Origin: Firmicutes bacterium OM04-13BH
GTDB lineage: Bacteria > Bacillota > Clostridia > Lachnospirales > Lachnospiraceae
Assembly: GCA_003481745.1 (NCBI GenBank)
Contig: QULP01000010.1
Coordinates: 1-64,000 of the forward strand
Direction: 5' to 3'
DNA: 64,000 nt
Below, in pieces: positions 27,951-36,192 of the stretch. The translations under genes were made by a program, and so were the position numbers. The first letter of the stretch is position 1. Each line of letters starts with the position of its first letter. The notes beneath the pieces were generated by a model, which saw only the letters and a list, made by a program, of their open reading frames with translations, had not been told where the DNA came from and ran no database searches.

Positions 27951-28002
27951 TTTTAAGAGATTGACAGCTTTCATCCCAAACATTTGCCTGACACATAAGG
28001 TT

Positions 28003-28043
28003 TCTGCGCACTTTAAGCGGCGGAATGCTTATCTGCGTTCAAA
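28003..28043. repeat. Partial copy of the dispersed intergenic repeat
   Basis: 41 bases match the end module of the copy at 11306-11346 with two differences. The segment ends 4 bp before the -35 box of the promoter for the next gene. Confidence 0.7.
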
Positions 28044-28046
28044 CGC

Positions 28047-28075
28047 TTGCCCTAATCGGTACAACGTGTTAAAAT
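28047..28075 (+). promoter_or_regulatory. Promoter of the acidic-tail membrane protein gene
   Basis: TTGCCC, 17-bp spacer, TAAAAT, 46 bp before the start codon. Confidence 0.62.
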
Positions 28076-28121
28076 GAGCAATAACAATTTTTTTATTTTT
28101 GAGAAATGAGGTTTTTACAAA

Positions 28122-28697
28122 ATGGATAATTTTTATAATTCAAATGATAATTTTCCGCCACAGACACCGCCTTATTATGAACAGCCTCAGCGTTATCAAG
28201 GCAGTTCGAGCTGTGCCTCCGCCTCTTTGATTCTTGGAATTCTTTCCCTGTTATCAATCTGCTGTATGCCACCGCTTGCCCTTGTTTTTGCAGGACTTGC
28301 CTTGATTCTTGGTGCACTTTCCAAAGGCGACCGAATCCGTCCGCAAAATGCGCGTGTCGGCATGATTTTATCAGGTATCAGTTTAATAGCTGTTTTAATT
28401 TTGCTTGCTGTATTTCTGGTTCGATTCACTTCAAATTCGACCAACACCGAATTTTTCAAGCAATATCTGGACATTATCGAGCATCCGGACGATTATTCCG
28501 AAAATGACATCTACAATTTTCTGTATGATTATCTTTATCCAAACGCCGGTTCAGATTCCGATCATAACTATGAAAATTCACAGCCTTATCACTACGACCA
28601 TACGCCTTATGATGGAGATGATTCCGATGGCTACGACTATTACTATGAATATCCGACTCCACATCAGGAAGATTCCGGACATCATAATGTAATTTAA
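28122..28697 (+). CDS. DUF4190-like small membrane protein with acidic tail
   Basis: A 191-residue protein. A Pro/Tyr/Gln-rich N-terminus (1-30) precedes a membrane hairpin of the DUF4190 kind (about 32-66, with SLILGILSLLSICCMPP) and a third segment (about 80-105). The C-terminal tail (from about 140) is rich in Asp, Tyr, His, Glu and Pro. No function is known; the tail could bind metal or interact with protein partners (inference). GAGG lies 9 nt before the start. The stop codon lies inside the full-length dispersed repeat at 28691. Confidence 0.75.
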   Translation: MDNFYNSNDNFPPQTPPYYEQPQRYQGSSSCASASLILGILSLLSICCMPPLALVFAGLALILGALSKGDRIRPQNARVGMILSGISLIAVLILLAVFLVRFTSNSTNTEFFKQYLDIIEHPDDYSENDIYNFLYDYLYPNAGSDSDHNYENSQPYHYDHTPYDGDDSDGYDYYYEYPTPHQEDSGHHNVI

Positions 28698-28851
28698 CCA
28701 AATCAAGTAAGTCCCCTGCTTCAATTGCGAAAAGCAATAAGCGGGGGTGGGGACTTGCTTGTATCAGGAGGGGCAAGCCCCTTCTGATAAGCGCGTAGCA
28801 GCTATTTGGTTATGAGCAAGTAGCGTAGCGGATTGCGAATATCCACTTGAC
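28691..28851 (+). repeat. Full-length dispersed intergenic repeat, copy A
   Basis: 161 bp matching, in inverted orientation, 59110-59272 with five substitutions and two one-base gaps. Inside are several hairpins: a GC-rich one (GTCCCC with GGGGAC, about 28711-28753), GGGGCAAGCCCC (about 28770-28781) within TATCAG...CTGATA, and a GTAGC-rich one near the right end. It begins in the stop codon region of the upstream gene and ends 6 bp before a terminator. No coding potential is evident. Confidence 0.85.
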
Positions 28852-28856
28852 TAAAA

Positions 28857-28905
28857 CAAAAAAATCCTGCTTTGAGGAATCGAAAACCTCAAAACAGGAT
28901 TTTTA
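28857..28905. terminator. Bidirectional terminator
   Basis: Long stem (AAAATCCTG with CAGGATTTT, and inside it TTTGAGG with CCTCAAA), flanked by A-run and T-run, between convergent genes. Confidence 0.87.
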
Positions 28906-28938
28906 TTTTTCTAATCTGATTTTTCCAGTCTAATTTTT

Positions 28939-29697
28939 TTATTTTAAATTTTCATATTCTTTTGTTTCCAGTTCAATTACCGGTTCTTCTTTTTTGTCAA
29001 ACTCACCTTTTAAATCCAGATAAAACGCTGCCATCGTTGCTTCCATATAAGGCATCAGCCATAACAGACCAATATAGCAGGTCAGCATACTTGCCAGAAG
29101 CAGTGGAATAAAACTTAAATTAATATAGAAATAACGCCACTTATTTCCTTTCATAAGGGAACAGCTTTTTTTCATTGCATCCACTGCTGATAAATTGATA
29201 TCATCTAATAACAGATAATCCGTAACAGCCAAAAACAGATTTAAAACCAAAGCTACTATTGTATCCACACACATTGCAAGTACAGAAAGCCAGATATAAG
29301 AAATACTGCTACTGTCTGTCCAGAGTGGAATATTAAACGGCAGACCAATTACAAACTGTACAATCAGAATAATCAGGTGTACAATAATAAAACGGTCTGG
29401 ATGATGCGTAAATGCAAATGCCAGGTCTTTTCCTTCAAAAGACTCTCCACGACAGATATTTACCATCATTTTACTATATCCAGCCTTCAACACGCTGACA
29501 AGAAGTGAAATAACATACACTAAAATCTGCGAAGTAACCAGTCCCATTGTTGTACCGGTACCCATCGTAGAAGAAATAAAAAAAGAGGGAAGAAAGGAAC
29601 AAAGTCCAAGCAGTAAAATTCCTGCCATCGGAGTTCCATAATTTCCACTCAGTTGCTGTCTCGCAATCAGCTTAAGAGAAGCAGAAGTTCTTTTCAT
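28939..29697 (-). CDS. DUF975-family membrane protein, second copy
   Basis: A 252-residue protein with about five or six membrane segments, opening with SASLKLIARQQLSGNYG and sharing with the protein at 22259 the family layout (C-terminal GLLWLMPYMEATMAAFYLDLK). Function unknown. GGAGAC lies before the start. The divergent neighbour is a DUF2752 gene. C-terminal tail is highly charged (KKEEPVIELETKEYE). Confidence 0.82.
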   Translation of the reverse strand: MKRTSASLKLIARQQLSGNYGTPMAGILLLGLCSFLPSFFISSTMGTGTTMGLVTSQILVYVISLLVSVLKAGYSKMMVNICRGESFEGKDLAFAFTHHPDRFIIVHLIILIVQFVIGLPFNIPLWTDSSSISYIWLSVLAMCVDTIVALVLNLFLAVTDYLLLDDINLSAVDAMKKSCSLMKGNKWRYFYINLSFIPLLLASMLTCYIGLLWLMPYMEATMAAFYLDLKGEFDKKEEPVIELETKEYENLK

Positions 29698-29755
29698 AAA
29701 ATAAAGTCTCCAATCTTTTGTAATTAACTGTTTATTTCAATTGTCCATTTCAATT

Positions 29756-29784
29756 AGTGTAAGATTATTTTTTCATTTTGTCAA
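29756..29784 (-). promoter_or_regulatory. Promoter of the second DUF975 gene
   Basis: Perfect TTGACA, 17-bp spacer, TACACT on the minus strand. Confidence 0.6.
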
Positions 29785-29805
29785 GAAAAGAGGATATATT
29801 CCATT

Positions 29806-30228
29806 ATGCATAAACAGGAAGAAAAAAATCTATATCTCTTAGGGTGGATTTTACTCGGAATTTTTCTAAGTTATTTATTGATAGCAAAGTTTTCCCATTT
29901 CAGAACCTTCTTTCATCTCCCCTGTCTCTTCCGTACCCTGACCGGATATTACTGTCCGGGATGCGGCGGAACACGGGCATGTATCGCCTTTTTACATGGA
30001 CATTTTTTACGTTCCCTGCTCTATCATCCGGTTGTTCCTTATACAGCAGTCGTATATTTGATTTTCATGATCAGTCACAGTATCGAACTTTTATCAAAGG
30101 GGAACTTCGCCATAGGTTTAAGATACCGGGACAACTATATTAAATTTGCCGGTATCATTATTTTAGTACAATGGATTTTACGGAATTTTTTGAAATGGAA
30201 ATGGGGAATTGATGTGCTTGGAAATTAA
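29806..30228 (+). CDS. DUF2752-family membrane protein
   Basis: A 140-residue protein with the family signature GYYCPGCGGTRA (about residues 45-56) and three membrane segments. The role of DUF2752 proteins is not established. A GAGG site lies 12 nt before the start. Frequent pairing of DUF2752 with DUF975 or TM2 genes in related bacteria is my recollection and not shown here. Confidence 0.85.
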   Translation: MHKQEEKNLYLLGWILLGIFLSYLLIAKFSHFRTFFHLPCLFRTLTGYYCPGCGGTRACIAFLHGHFLRSLLYHPVVPYTAVVYLIFMISHSIELLSKGNFAIGLRYRDNYIKFAGIIILVQWILRNFLKWKWGIDVLGN

Positions 30229-30267
30229 AAAAGAGGCTGTTTTTGACAGAACAGCCTCTTTCATTTT
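30229..30267. terminator. Bidirectional terminator between DUF2752 and hom
   Basis: AAAGAGGCTGTT (30230-30241) pairs with AACAGCCTCTTT (30250-30261), loop of 8, T-rich on both sides. Confidence 0.87.
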
Positions 30268-31485
30268 TTACGCTTTAAAACGGATTCTGGAGATGATTTC
30301 CGGAAGTTTTGCTGCTTTTGCTTCGTACTCTGCTTCGCTTAACGGTCCTGTGATAATTGCAAATTCGCCTTCCACATCCGGAACGGATACAGTTTTTACT
30401 GCACCAAATACAGCTTTTACTGCATCTGCCATTTCCGCTTCCTTTCCTTTTATACGAACCAGGAATGGATGAACCACTTCTTTGATATCCATTAAATCTA
30501 ATTTTTCACTGTTCCAGCTTGTCATCACATTTTCGTGAAGATGTTTTGCACAATCTACAACATCTCCTACAACTGCGCTTGCTGTCGGGAGTTTTCCTGC
30601 TCCACTTCCGTAGAACATTGCATCTCCGAGTACATTTCCATGTACGAAGATTGCATTAAAGACATCATTTACACTGTAAAGCGGGCTGTCTGTTCCAACA
30701 AGTACCGGACTTACCATCGCATAGAATTTATCATTTTCTTTCTTGCTTGTCGCAAGCAACTTAATGCTCATGCCAAGTGCTGAAGCATACTTCATATCTT
30801 CTACTGTGATTTTTGTAATACCTTCTGTGTAAATCTCTTCATAATTTACATGGTTTCCAAATGCCAGAGAGGATAAGATTGCAATCTTTCTGCAGGCATC
30901 ATATCCCTCTACGTCTGCTTCCGGATTTCTTTCTGCATACCCTTTTTCCTGAGCTTCTTTTAATACTTCTTCAAAATCTGCATTCTCAGCCTGCATTTTT
31001 GAAAGAATATAGTTTGTTGTACCATTTAAGATACCGGAAATCTCATCGATCTCATCTGCTGTTAAAGAAGAGTGAAGTGGACGGATAATCGGAATACCAC
31101 CGCCACAGCTTGCTTCAAACATATAGTTAATATTTTTCTCTTCTGCAATTTTAAGCAGTTCCAAACCATGTCTTGCAACTAATTCTTTATTGGATGTGCA
31201 GACACTCTTTCCTGCCTGAAGTGCACGTTTGGTAAAAGTATACGCCGGTTCTACACCACCCATTACTTCCACTACAATATCTACTTCCGGGTCATTGATA
31301 ATGGTTTCATAATCATGAACCAAAACTTTTTCTACCGGGTCTCCCGGGAAGTCACGTAAATCTAACACATATTTAATGTTGACTTCCTGTCCTACTCTTT
31401 TATTAATGCTCTCATGATTGGTGTTGATTACTTCCACAACTCCCGAGCCTACTGTACCATAGCCTAATACCGCAATCTGTATCAT
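30268..31485 (-). CDS. hom: Homoserine dehydrogenase
   Basis: Reduces aspartate semialdehyde to homoserine for threonine and methionine synthesis. The 405 residues contain the NAD(P) Rossmann motif GYGTVGSGV (8-16), the catalytic core (about 130-310; GILNGTTNYILSKM) and a C-terminal ACT domain (about 330-405) for feedback by threonine. Ribosome site AGAGGAAAG. It follows the ACT-domain gene by 7 bp, a conserved pair in Firmicutes. Confidence 0.97.
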   Translation of the reverse strand: MIQIAVLGYGTVGSGVVEVINTNHESINKRVGQEVNIKYVLDLRDFPGDPVEKVLVHDYETIINDPEVDIVVEVMGGVEPAYTFTKRALQAGKSVCTSNKELVARHGLELLKIAEEKNINYMFEASCGGGIPIIRPLHSSLTADEIDEISGILNGTTNYILSKMQAENADFEEVLKEAQEKGYAERNPEADVEGYDACRKIAILSSLAFGNHVNYEEIYTEGITKITVEDMKYASALGMSIKLLATSKKENDKFYAMVSPVLVGTDSPLYSVNDVFNAIFVHGNVLGDAMFYGSGAGKLPTASAVVGDVVDCAKHLHENVMTSWNSEKLDLMDIKEVVHPFLVRIKGKEAEMADAVKAVFGAVKTVSVPDVEGEFAIITGPLSEAEYEAKAAKLPEIISRIRFKA

Positions 31486-31492
31486 CTTTCCT

Positions 31493-31936
31493 CTACTCCC
31501 TACCTAAGATTTTCAGATAGTGAACGCCCTCGATGTGTTCAATCTCCGCCACCATTGCTTCTGCATCACCCTGTGCAGGCAAAATCTGTACACTTAATGT
31601 AAGACTGGCAATTCCGTTAATCGGAATACTCTGGTGTACGGTAAGAATATTGCCATGATAGTAGGCAATCGTTTTTAATACACCTGAGAGCAGTCCTGGT
31701 TCATCATCCATCTGAAGAATAAATGTAATATTCTGTCCTTTGGTTTTTTCACGAAAAGGAAAGATATCATCTTTGTATTTATAAAAGGAACTTCTGCTGA
31801 TTCCTACTGCTTCTACGGCTTCCTGTACCGTTACAGTCCGTTTTGACTCCAAAAGTTTTTTTGCCTCTACTACTTTTAACAGTACTTCTGGGACTGCCTT
31901 TTCTGTTACTACAAAATACCTTTTATTATCTGACAT
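31493..31936 (-). CDS. ACT domain-containing protein (PheB/UPF0735 family)
   Basis: A 147-residue protein with an N-terminal winged-helix-like part (about 25-60; AVGISRSSFYKYKDDIFPF) and a C-terminal ACT domain (about 70-147). Annotated relatives are called PheB or chorismate-mutase-like, but its exact role is unclear; a regulatory role for amino acid synthesis fits its place before hom. The start MSDNKRYF has AAGGGGAAG; an extended frame to 32014 runs into the promoter and prfB. Confidence 0.88.
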   Translation of the reverse strand: MSDNKRYFVVTEKAVPEVLLKVVEAKKLLESKRTVTVQEAVEAVGISRSSFYKYKDDIFPFREKTKGQNITFILQMDDEPGLLSGVLKTIAYYHGNILTVHQSIPINGIASLTLSVQILPAQGDAEAMVAEIEHIEGVHYLKILGRE

Positions 31937-31985
31937 TCGCTTCCCCTTTGTTTGTTCCAAAAATACATTTGTGTTTCTCCAAAAG

Positions 31986-32014
31986 ATATTAACACATTCT
32001 TGTATTTTTATCAA
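31986..32014 (-). promoter_or_regulatory. Promoter of the ACT-hom pair
   Basis: TTGATA, exact 17-bp spacer, TAATAT on the minus strand. The -35 overlaps the stop codon of prfB. Confidence 0.65.
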
Positions 32015-33133
32015 CTATTTTTCTTATTTCCAAGCGCAATCCATTTTAGATAAGCATTGATAAAACGGTCAATATCTCCATCCATAACTGCATCTACATT
32101 TCCGGATTCCTCATTGGTTCTGTGGTCTTTTACCATTGTGTATGGCTGCATGACATAAGAACGAATCTGATTTCCCCAGCCAATTTCAGTTAATTCACCC
32201 TGAATACCGGAAAGTTTCTGCTCCTGTTCCTGCTGCTTTAACAAGTACAGTTTTGCTTTCAACATCTGCATCGCCTTATCTTTATTTTGGAACTGGGAAC
32301 GCTCGTTCTGACACTGTACCACAATTCCGGTCGGAAGATGCGTAATACGAATCGCCGATGAAGTTTTGTTGATATGCTGTCCACCTGCTCCACTGGAACG
32401 GTAGGTATCAATTCGCAAATCATCATCTTTGATTTCCACATCAACATCTTCTTCAATATCCGGCATCACATCACAGGATACAAAAGAAGTTTGTCTCTTT
32501 CCTGCTGCATTAAACGGAGAAATACGCACCAGACGGTGTACTCCCTTTTCGGATTTCAAATATCCATACGCATTTTCCCCATTAATCTGAATCGTAACAG
32601 ATTTGATTCCGGCTTCGTCTCCATCCAAATAATCCAGTACCTCAGTGGAATAGCCATGACGATCCGCCCATCTTTGATACATTCGATAAAGCATGCCCGC
32701 CCAGTCGCAGGATTCTGTTCCGCCTGCCCCGGCATGTAAGGTCAAAATCGCATTGTCCTTGTCGTATTCACCGGAAAGCAGTGTTTTTACACGGATTTTT
32801 TCAAAATCCGCCTGAAATTCATCGAGCATATCCTGAATTTCAGGAATGACCGAAGCATCATTCTCTTCGTATCCCATCTCAATCATCAGCTCAATTTCTT
32901 CTTTTTGTGTCTCTAATTTCTGATAAATCTGAATATCCTCTTTTAAGGTACTCAGCTCTTTCATCATTTTCTGGGAACGCTCCGGATTATCCCAAAAATC
33001 AGGAGCTTCCATTTCTCTTTCTAATTCTTCGACCCTTTTTTCTTTGTTAGCGAGGTCAAAGTGAATCCCTCACTTCCACTAATGGTCCATTATAGCCGTT
33101 TAATGTATATTTAAACTGATCTAATTCTACCAA
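32011..33133 (-). CDS. prfB: Peptide chain release factor 2, with programmed +1 frameshift
   Basis: Releases peptides at UGA and UAA. The gene starts at TTG 33133, behind AGGTGA. Codons 1-25 (LVELDQFKYTLNGYNG and on) end at CTT followed by in-frame TGA at 33058-33056. A +1 shift at CTTTGAC continues the frame with DLANKEKRVEEL into the main frame, for about 373 residues. AGGG lies 6-9 nt before CTT as a Shine-Dalgarno-like stimulator. The GGQ motif (GAGGQHINKTSSAIR) is present, as is the release-specificity region. The low RF2 level raises frameshifting, a known autoregulation. The gene ends in the promoter of the next unit. Confidence 0.95.
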
Positions 33134-33169
33134 TAGCTTCACCTACTTTCATGAATATTTTTCTTATTT

Positions 33170-33412
33170 TTATTCCTCATCGATTTCCACAGAAACCATA
33201 TAAATGGAAATCTGTGGCTCGACTTTTATTACCGTACCGCTTAATTTCTTAAGTGGACGTTTTAAATTACTTGACATTGCAATGGCATCTTTAATTGTAT
33301 AATAATACATCTGTCCGGACATGGTACTCGCACAGTCCTCTTTTAATTCTACTCGGTCACCCTCTTTTACCAGTCCTTCTCTTTCCATTGTAAATTCTAC
33401 AATCTGTCCCAT
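33170..33412 (-). CDS. Small hypothetical protein between secA and prfB
   Basis: An 80-residue acidic protein that I do not recognise. It looks beta-rich with a central helix (DAIAMSSNLKR), somewhat like an SH3 barrel (EGDRVELKEDC and SGTVIKVEPQISIYMVSVEID). A strong ribosome site (GGAAGGTGA, 4 nt before ATG) supports it as a real gene. It sits 54 bp after secA and 36 bp before prfB in the same direction, so all three likely share a transcript. Confidence 0.7.
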   Translation of the reverse strand: MGQIVEFTMEREGLVKEGDRVELKEDCASTMSGQMYYYTIKDAIAMSSNLKRPLKKLSGTVIKVEPQISIYMVSVEIDEE

Positions 33413-33466
33413 TTGTTCACCTTCCGGCTTTTTGTTTTTGCCCGTTCTCTTTTATCTGTATCTGCT

Positions 33467-36037
33467 TTAGATTCTTTTTCTTCCACAGCACTGTTTATAT
33501 TTTTTACCGCTTCCACATGGGCATGGGTCATTTGGATAAATTTTGTTTTCTTCTCTTTGAATCGGCTTTTTCGGACCGGATTCATCTTTATTTGTACCGG
33601 TTACCTGTGCAACCTGTTCTCTTTCTACCTTCTGTTCAATTCTTACATGATACAACAGACGAACCGTTGTCTCCTGAATGTTGTTAATCATGTTATCAAA
33701 CATTTCATAAGCCTGCATTTTGTATTCGACTCTCGGGTCTCTCTGACCATAAGCCTGAAGTCCGATACCCTGACGTAACTGATCCATATCATCGATGTGA
33801 TCCATCCATTTCTGGTCGATTACTTTTAAGAGGATAACACGCTCTAATTCACGAAGCTGTTCTGCTTCCGGGAATTCTGCTTCTTTTTCCTCATAAAGTT
33901 TGACAGCAGCTTCTTTTAATTCCTGTTCTACCTGTTTTTTCTTTTTGCCTTTGACATCTTCTTTGGTCAGAGCTTTTAATGGAATCGTCGGTAAGAGTAC
34001 AGAATTAAATTCTTCTAAATCCCATTCTGCGGTATCTACATCATCAGAGAAGCACATTTCTACAGCATGTTCTACGGTATCTGTAATCATCTTATAGATA
34101 GAATCACGCATGTTTTCTCCGTCCAGTACACGGCGTCTTTCTTTGTAAATAATTTCTCTTTGTTCATTATTTACCTGGTCATAATCTAACAGGTTCTTAC
34201 GAACACCATAGTTATTTCCTTCAATCTTCTGCTGTGCTTTTTCAATTGCATTGGAAAGCATCTTATGTTCAATCTGTTCATTTTCTGCAACACCAAGTGA
34301 TTTGAATACTCCCATCAGTTTTTCAGAACCGAACAGACGCATTAAATCATCCTCCAGAGAAATGTAGAAGCGAGATTCACCCGGGTCTCCCTGACGACCG
34401 GAACGTCCACGCAACTGATTGTCAATTCGTCTGGATTCATGACGCTCTGTACCAATAATTTTCAAACCACCGGCTTCTCTTGCTACATCATCCAGCTTGA
34501 TATCGGTACCACGACCTGCCATATTCGTAGCAATAGTAACCATTCCGGCTTCCCCTGCATGTGCAACGATTTCGGCTTCTTTCTCATGATATTTTGCATT
34601 TAATACCTGATGAGGGATTCCTTCCCTCTTTAACATTTTACTGATTAATTCAGAGGTCTCAATGGTAATCGTACCAACCAGTACCGGCTGATTTTTTGCA
34701 TGTGCTTCTTTAATCGCCTCAACAACTGCATGGAATTTTTCTTTCTTGGTCATGTAAACGGCATCGTCATAGTCAATACGCGCAACCGGACGGTTGGTCG
34801 GGATCTCGATAACATCCATTCCATAGATTTCACGGAACTCTTTTTCTTCTGTCAAAGCTGTACCGGTCATACCGGATTTCTTTGCATATTTATTAAAGAA
34901 ATTCTGGAAAGTGATTGTTGCAAGCGTTTTACTCTCACGTCTTACTTTTACATGTTCTTTTGCTTCGATTGCCTGATGCAGACCATCTGAATAACGACGT
35001 CCCGGCATAATACGTCCGGTAAATTCATCAACGATTAAAACCTCATCGTCTTTTACCACATAATCCTGATCGCGGAACATTAAATTATGAGCACGCAGTG
35101 CAAGAATAATATTATGCTGGATTTCCAGATTTTCCGGGTCTGCCAGGTTTTCAATATTAAAGAATTTTTCTACTTTATGAACACCCTGTTCTGTCAGGTT
35201 TACGATTTTATCTTTTTCATTTACGATAAAGTCACCGGTCTCGATGATTTCCTCACCCATGATAGCTGTCATTTTGGTCATTTCACCACTGGCTTCTCCG
35301 CGCTCTAACTGTCTTGCAAGAATATCGCACACTTCATAGAGTTTTGTGGATTTTCCACTCTGTCCGGAAATGATAAGAGGCGTTCTTGCCTCATCAATTA
35401 ATACCGAGTCAACCTCATCGATGATTGCATAGTGTAAATCCCTTTGCACTAACTGTTCTTTATAGATTACCATATTATCACGCAGGTAATCGAATCCTAA
35501 TTCATTATTGGTTACATAAGTGATATCGCAGGCATACTGTGCACGTCTCTCATCATTTTTCATGGAATTGAGTACAACACCTACCGTCAGTCCTAAAAAC
35601 TCATGAACTTTTCCCATCCACTCTGCATCACGATGTGCCAGATAATCATTGACTGTTACGATGTGGACACCTTTTCCCTCCAGTGCATTTAAGTAAGCCG
35701 GAAGGGTAGATACCAATGTTTTACCTTCACCGGTTCTCATCTCTGCGATACGCCCCTGATGAAGAATAATTCCACCGATTAACTGAACACGGTAGTGCTC
35801 CATATTTAATACTCGCTTTGCTGCCTCACGTACGGTTGCAAATGCTTCCGGAAGTAAATCATCCAGTGTTTCGCCTTCTTCCAGACGTTTTTTATACTCC
35901 CTTGTTTTCCCACGAAGTTCTTCATCGGAAAGCGCCTGCATAGATGGACGAAGGGAATCAATCTTATCTACAATCGGCATGATACGTTTTAATTCTCGCT
36001 GGCTGTGAGTACCAAACATTTTCTCAATTATATTCAT
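33467..36037 (-). CDS. secA: Preprotein translocase ATPase SecA
   Basis: Motor of Sec export, 856 residues. Visible are Walker A ([10 protein letters not shown], about 98-107), the DEAD-like box [17 protein letters not shown] (about 205), motif [15 protein letters not shown], the preprotein-binding and helical wing regions, and the C-terminal zinc-binding SEC-C motif ([13 protein letters not shown]). AGGAG lies 13 nt before the start, a longish spacing. An overlapping frame at 33397-33585 is a shadow of its end. Confidence 0.98.
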   Translation of the reverse strand: MNIIEKMFGTHSQRELKRIMPIVDKIDSLRPSMQALSDEELRGKTREYKKRLEEGETLDDLLPEAFATVREAAKRVLNMEHYRVQLIGGIILHQGRIAEMRTGEGKTLVSTLPAYLNALEGKGVHIVTVNDYLAHRDAEWMGKVHEFLGLTVGVVLNSMKNDERRAQYACDITYVTNNELGFDYLRDNMVIYKEQLVQRDLHYAIIDEVDSVLIDEARTPLIISGQSGKSTKLYEVCDILARQLERGEASGEMTKMTAIMGEEIIETGDFIVNEKDKIVNLTEQGVHKVEKFFNIENLADPENLEIQHNIILALRAHNLMFRDQDYVVKDDEVLIVDEFTGRIMPGRRYSDGLHQAIEAKEHVKVRRESKTLATITFQNFFNKYAKKSGMTGTALTEEKEFREIYGMDVIEIPTNRPVARIDYDDAVYMTKKEKFHAVVEAIKEAHAKNQPVLVGTITIETSELISKMLKREGIPHQVLNAKYHEKEAEIVAHAGEAGMVTIATNMAGRGTDIKLDDVAREAGGLKIIGTERHESRRIDNQLRGRSGRQGDPGESRFYISLEDDLMRLFGSEKLMGVFKSLGVAENEQIEHKMLSNAIEKAQQKIEGNNYGVRKNLLDYDQVNNEQREIIYKERRRVLDGENMRDSIYKMITDTVEHAVEMCFSDDVDTAEWDLEEFNSVLLPTIPLKALTKEDVKGKKKKQVEQELKEAAVKLYEEKEAEFPEAEQLRELERVILLKVIDQKWMDHIDDMDQLRQGIGLQAYGQRDPRVEYKMQAYEMFDNMINNIQETTVRLLYHVRIEQKVEREQVAQVTGTNKDESGPKKPIQREENKIYPNDPCPCGSGKKYKQCCGRKRI

Positions 36038-36145
36038 ACTTAATTATACTCCTGATTTTATTACTAGCTTAAACATAAGTGTCATACTGTAAGCGTATCT
36101 ACACTATACCACAGTACTATTTATTGTATCACTTTCCAGTAACGA

Positions 36146-36179
36146 AAACAAGGGCAGGAATTATGAAATTCCCGCCCTC
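36146..36179 (-). terminator. Terminator of the large xylan-type locus
   Basis: AGGGCGGGAATT pairs with AATTCCTGCCCT, loop of 4, followed by TTGTTTT on the minus strand. It ends the run that begins at 46137. Confidence 0.83.
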
Positions 36180-36192
36180 GCAGCTCTGATTT

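Noticed and set aside
33397..33585. 62-codon frame overlapping the end of secA
   Set aside because: It lies in another frame over the SecA zinc motif and overlaps the start of the well-supported 80-residue gene.
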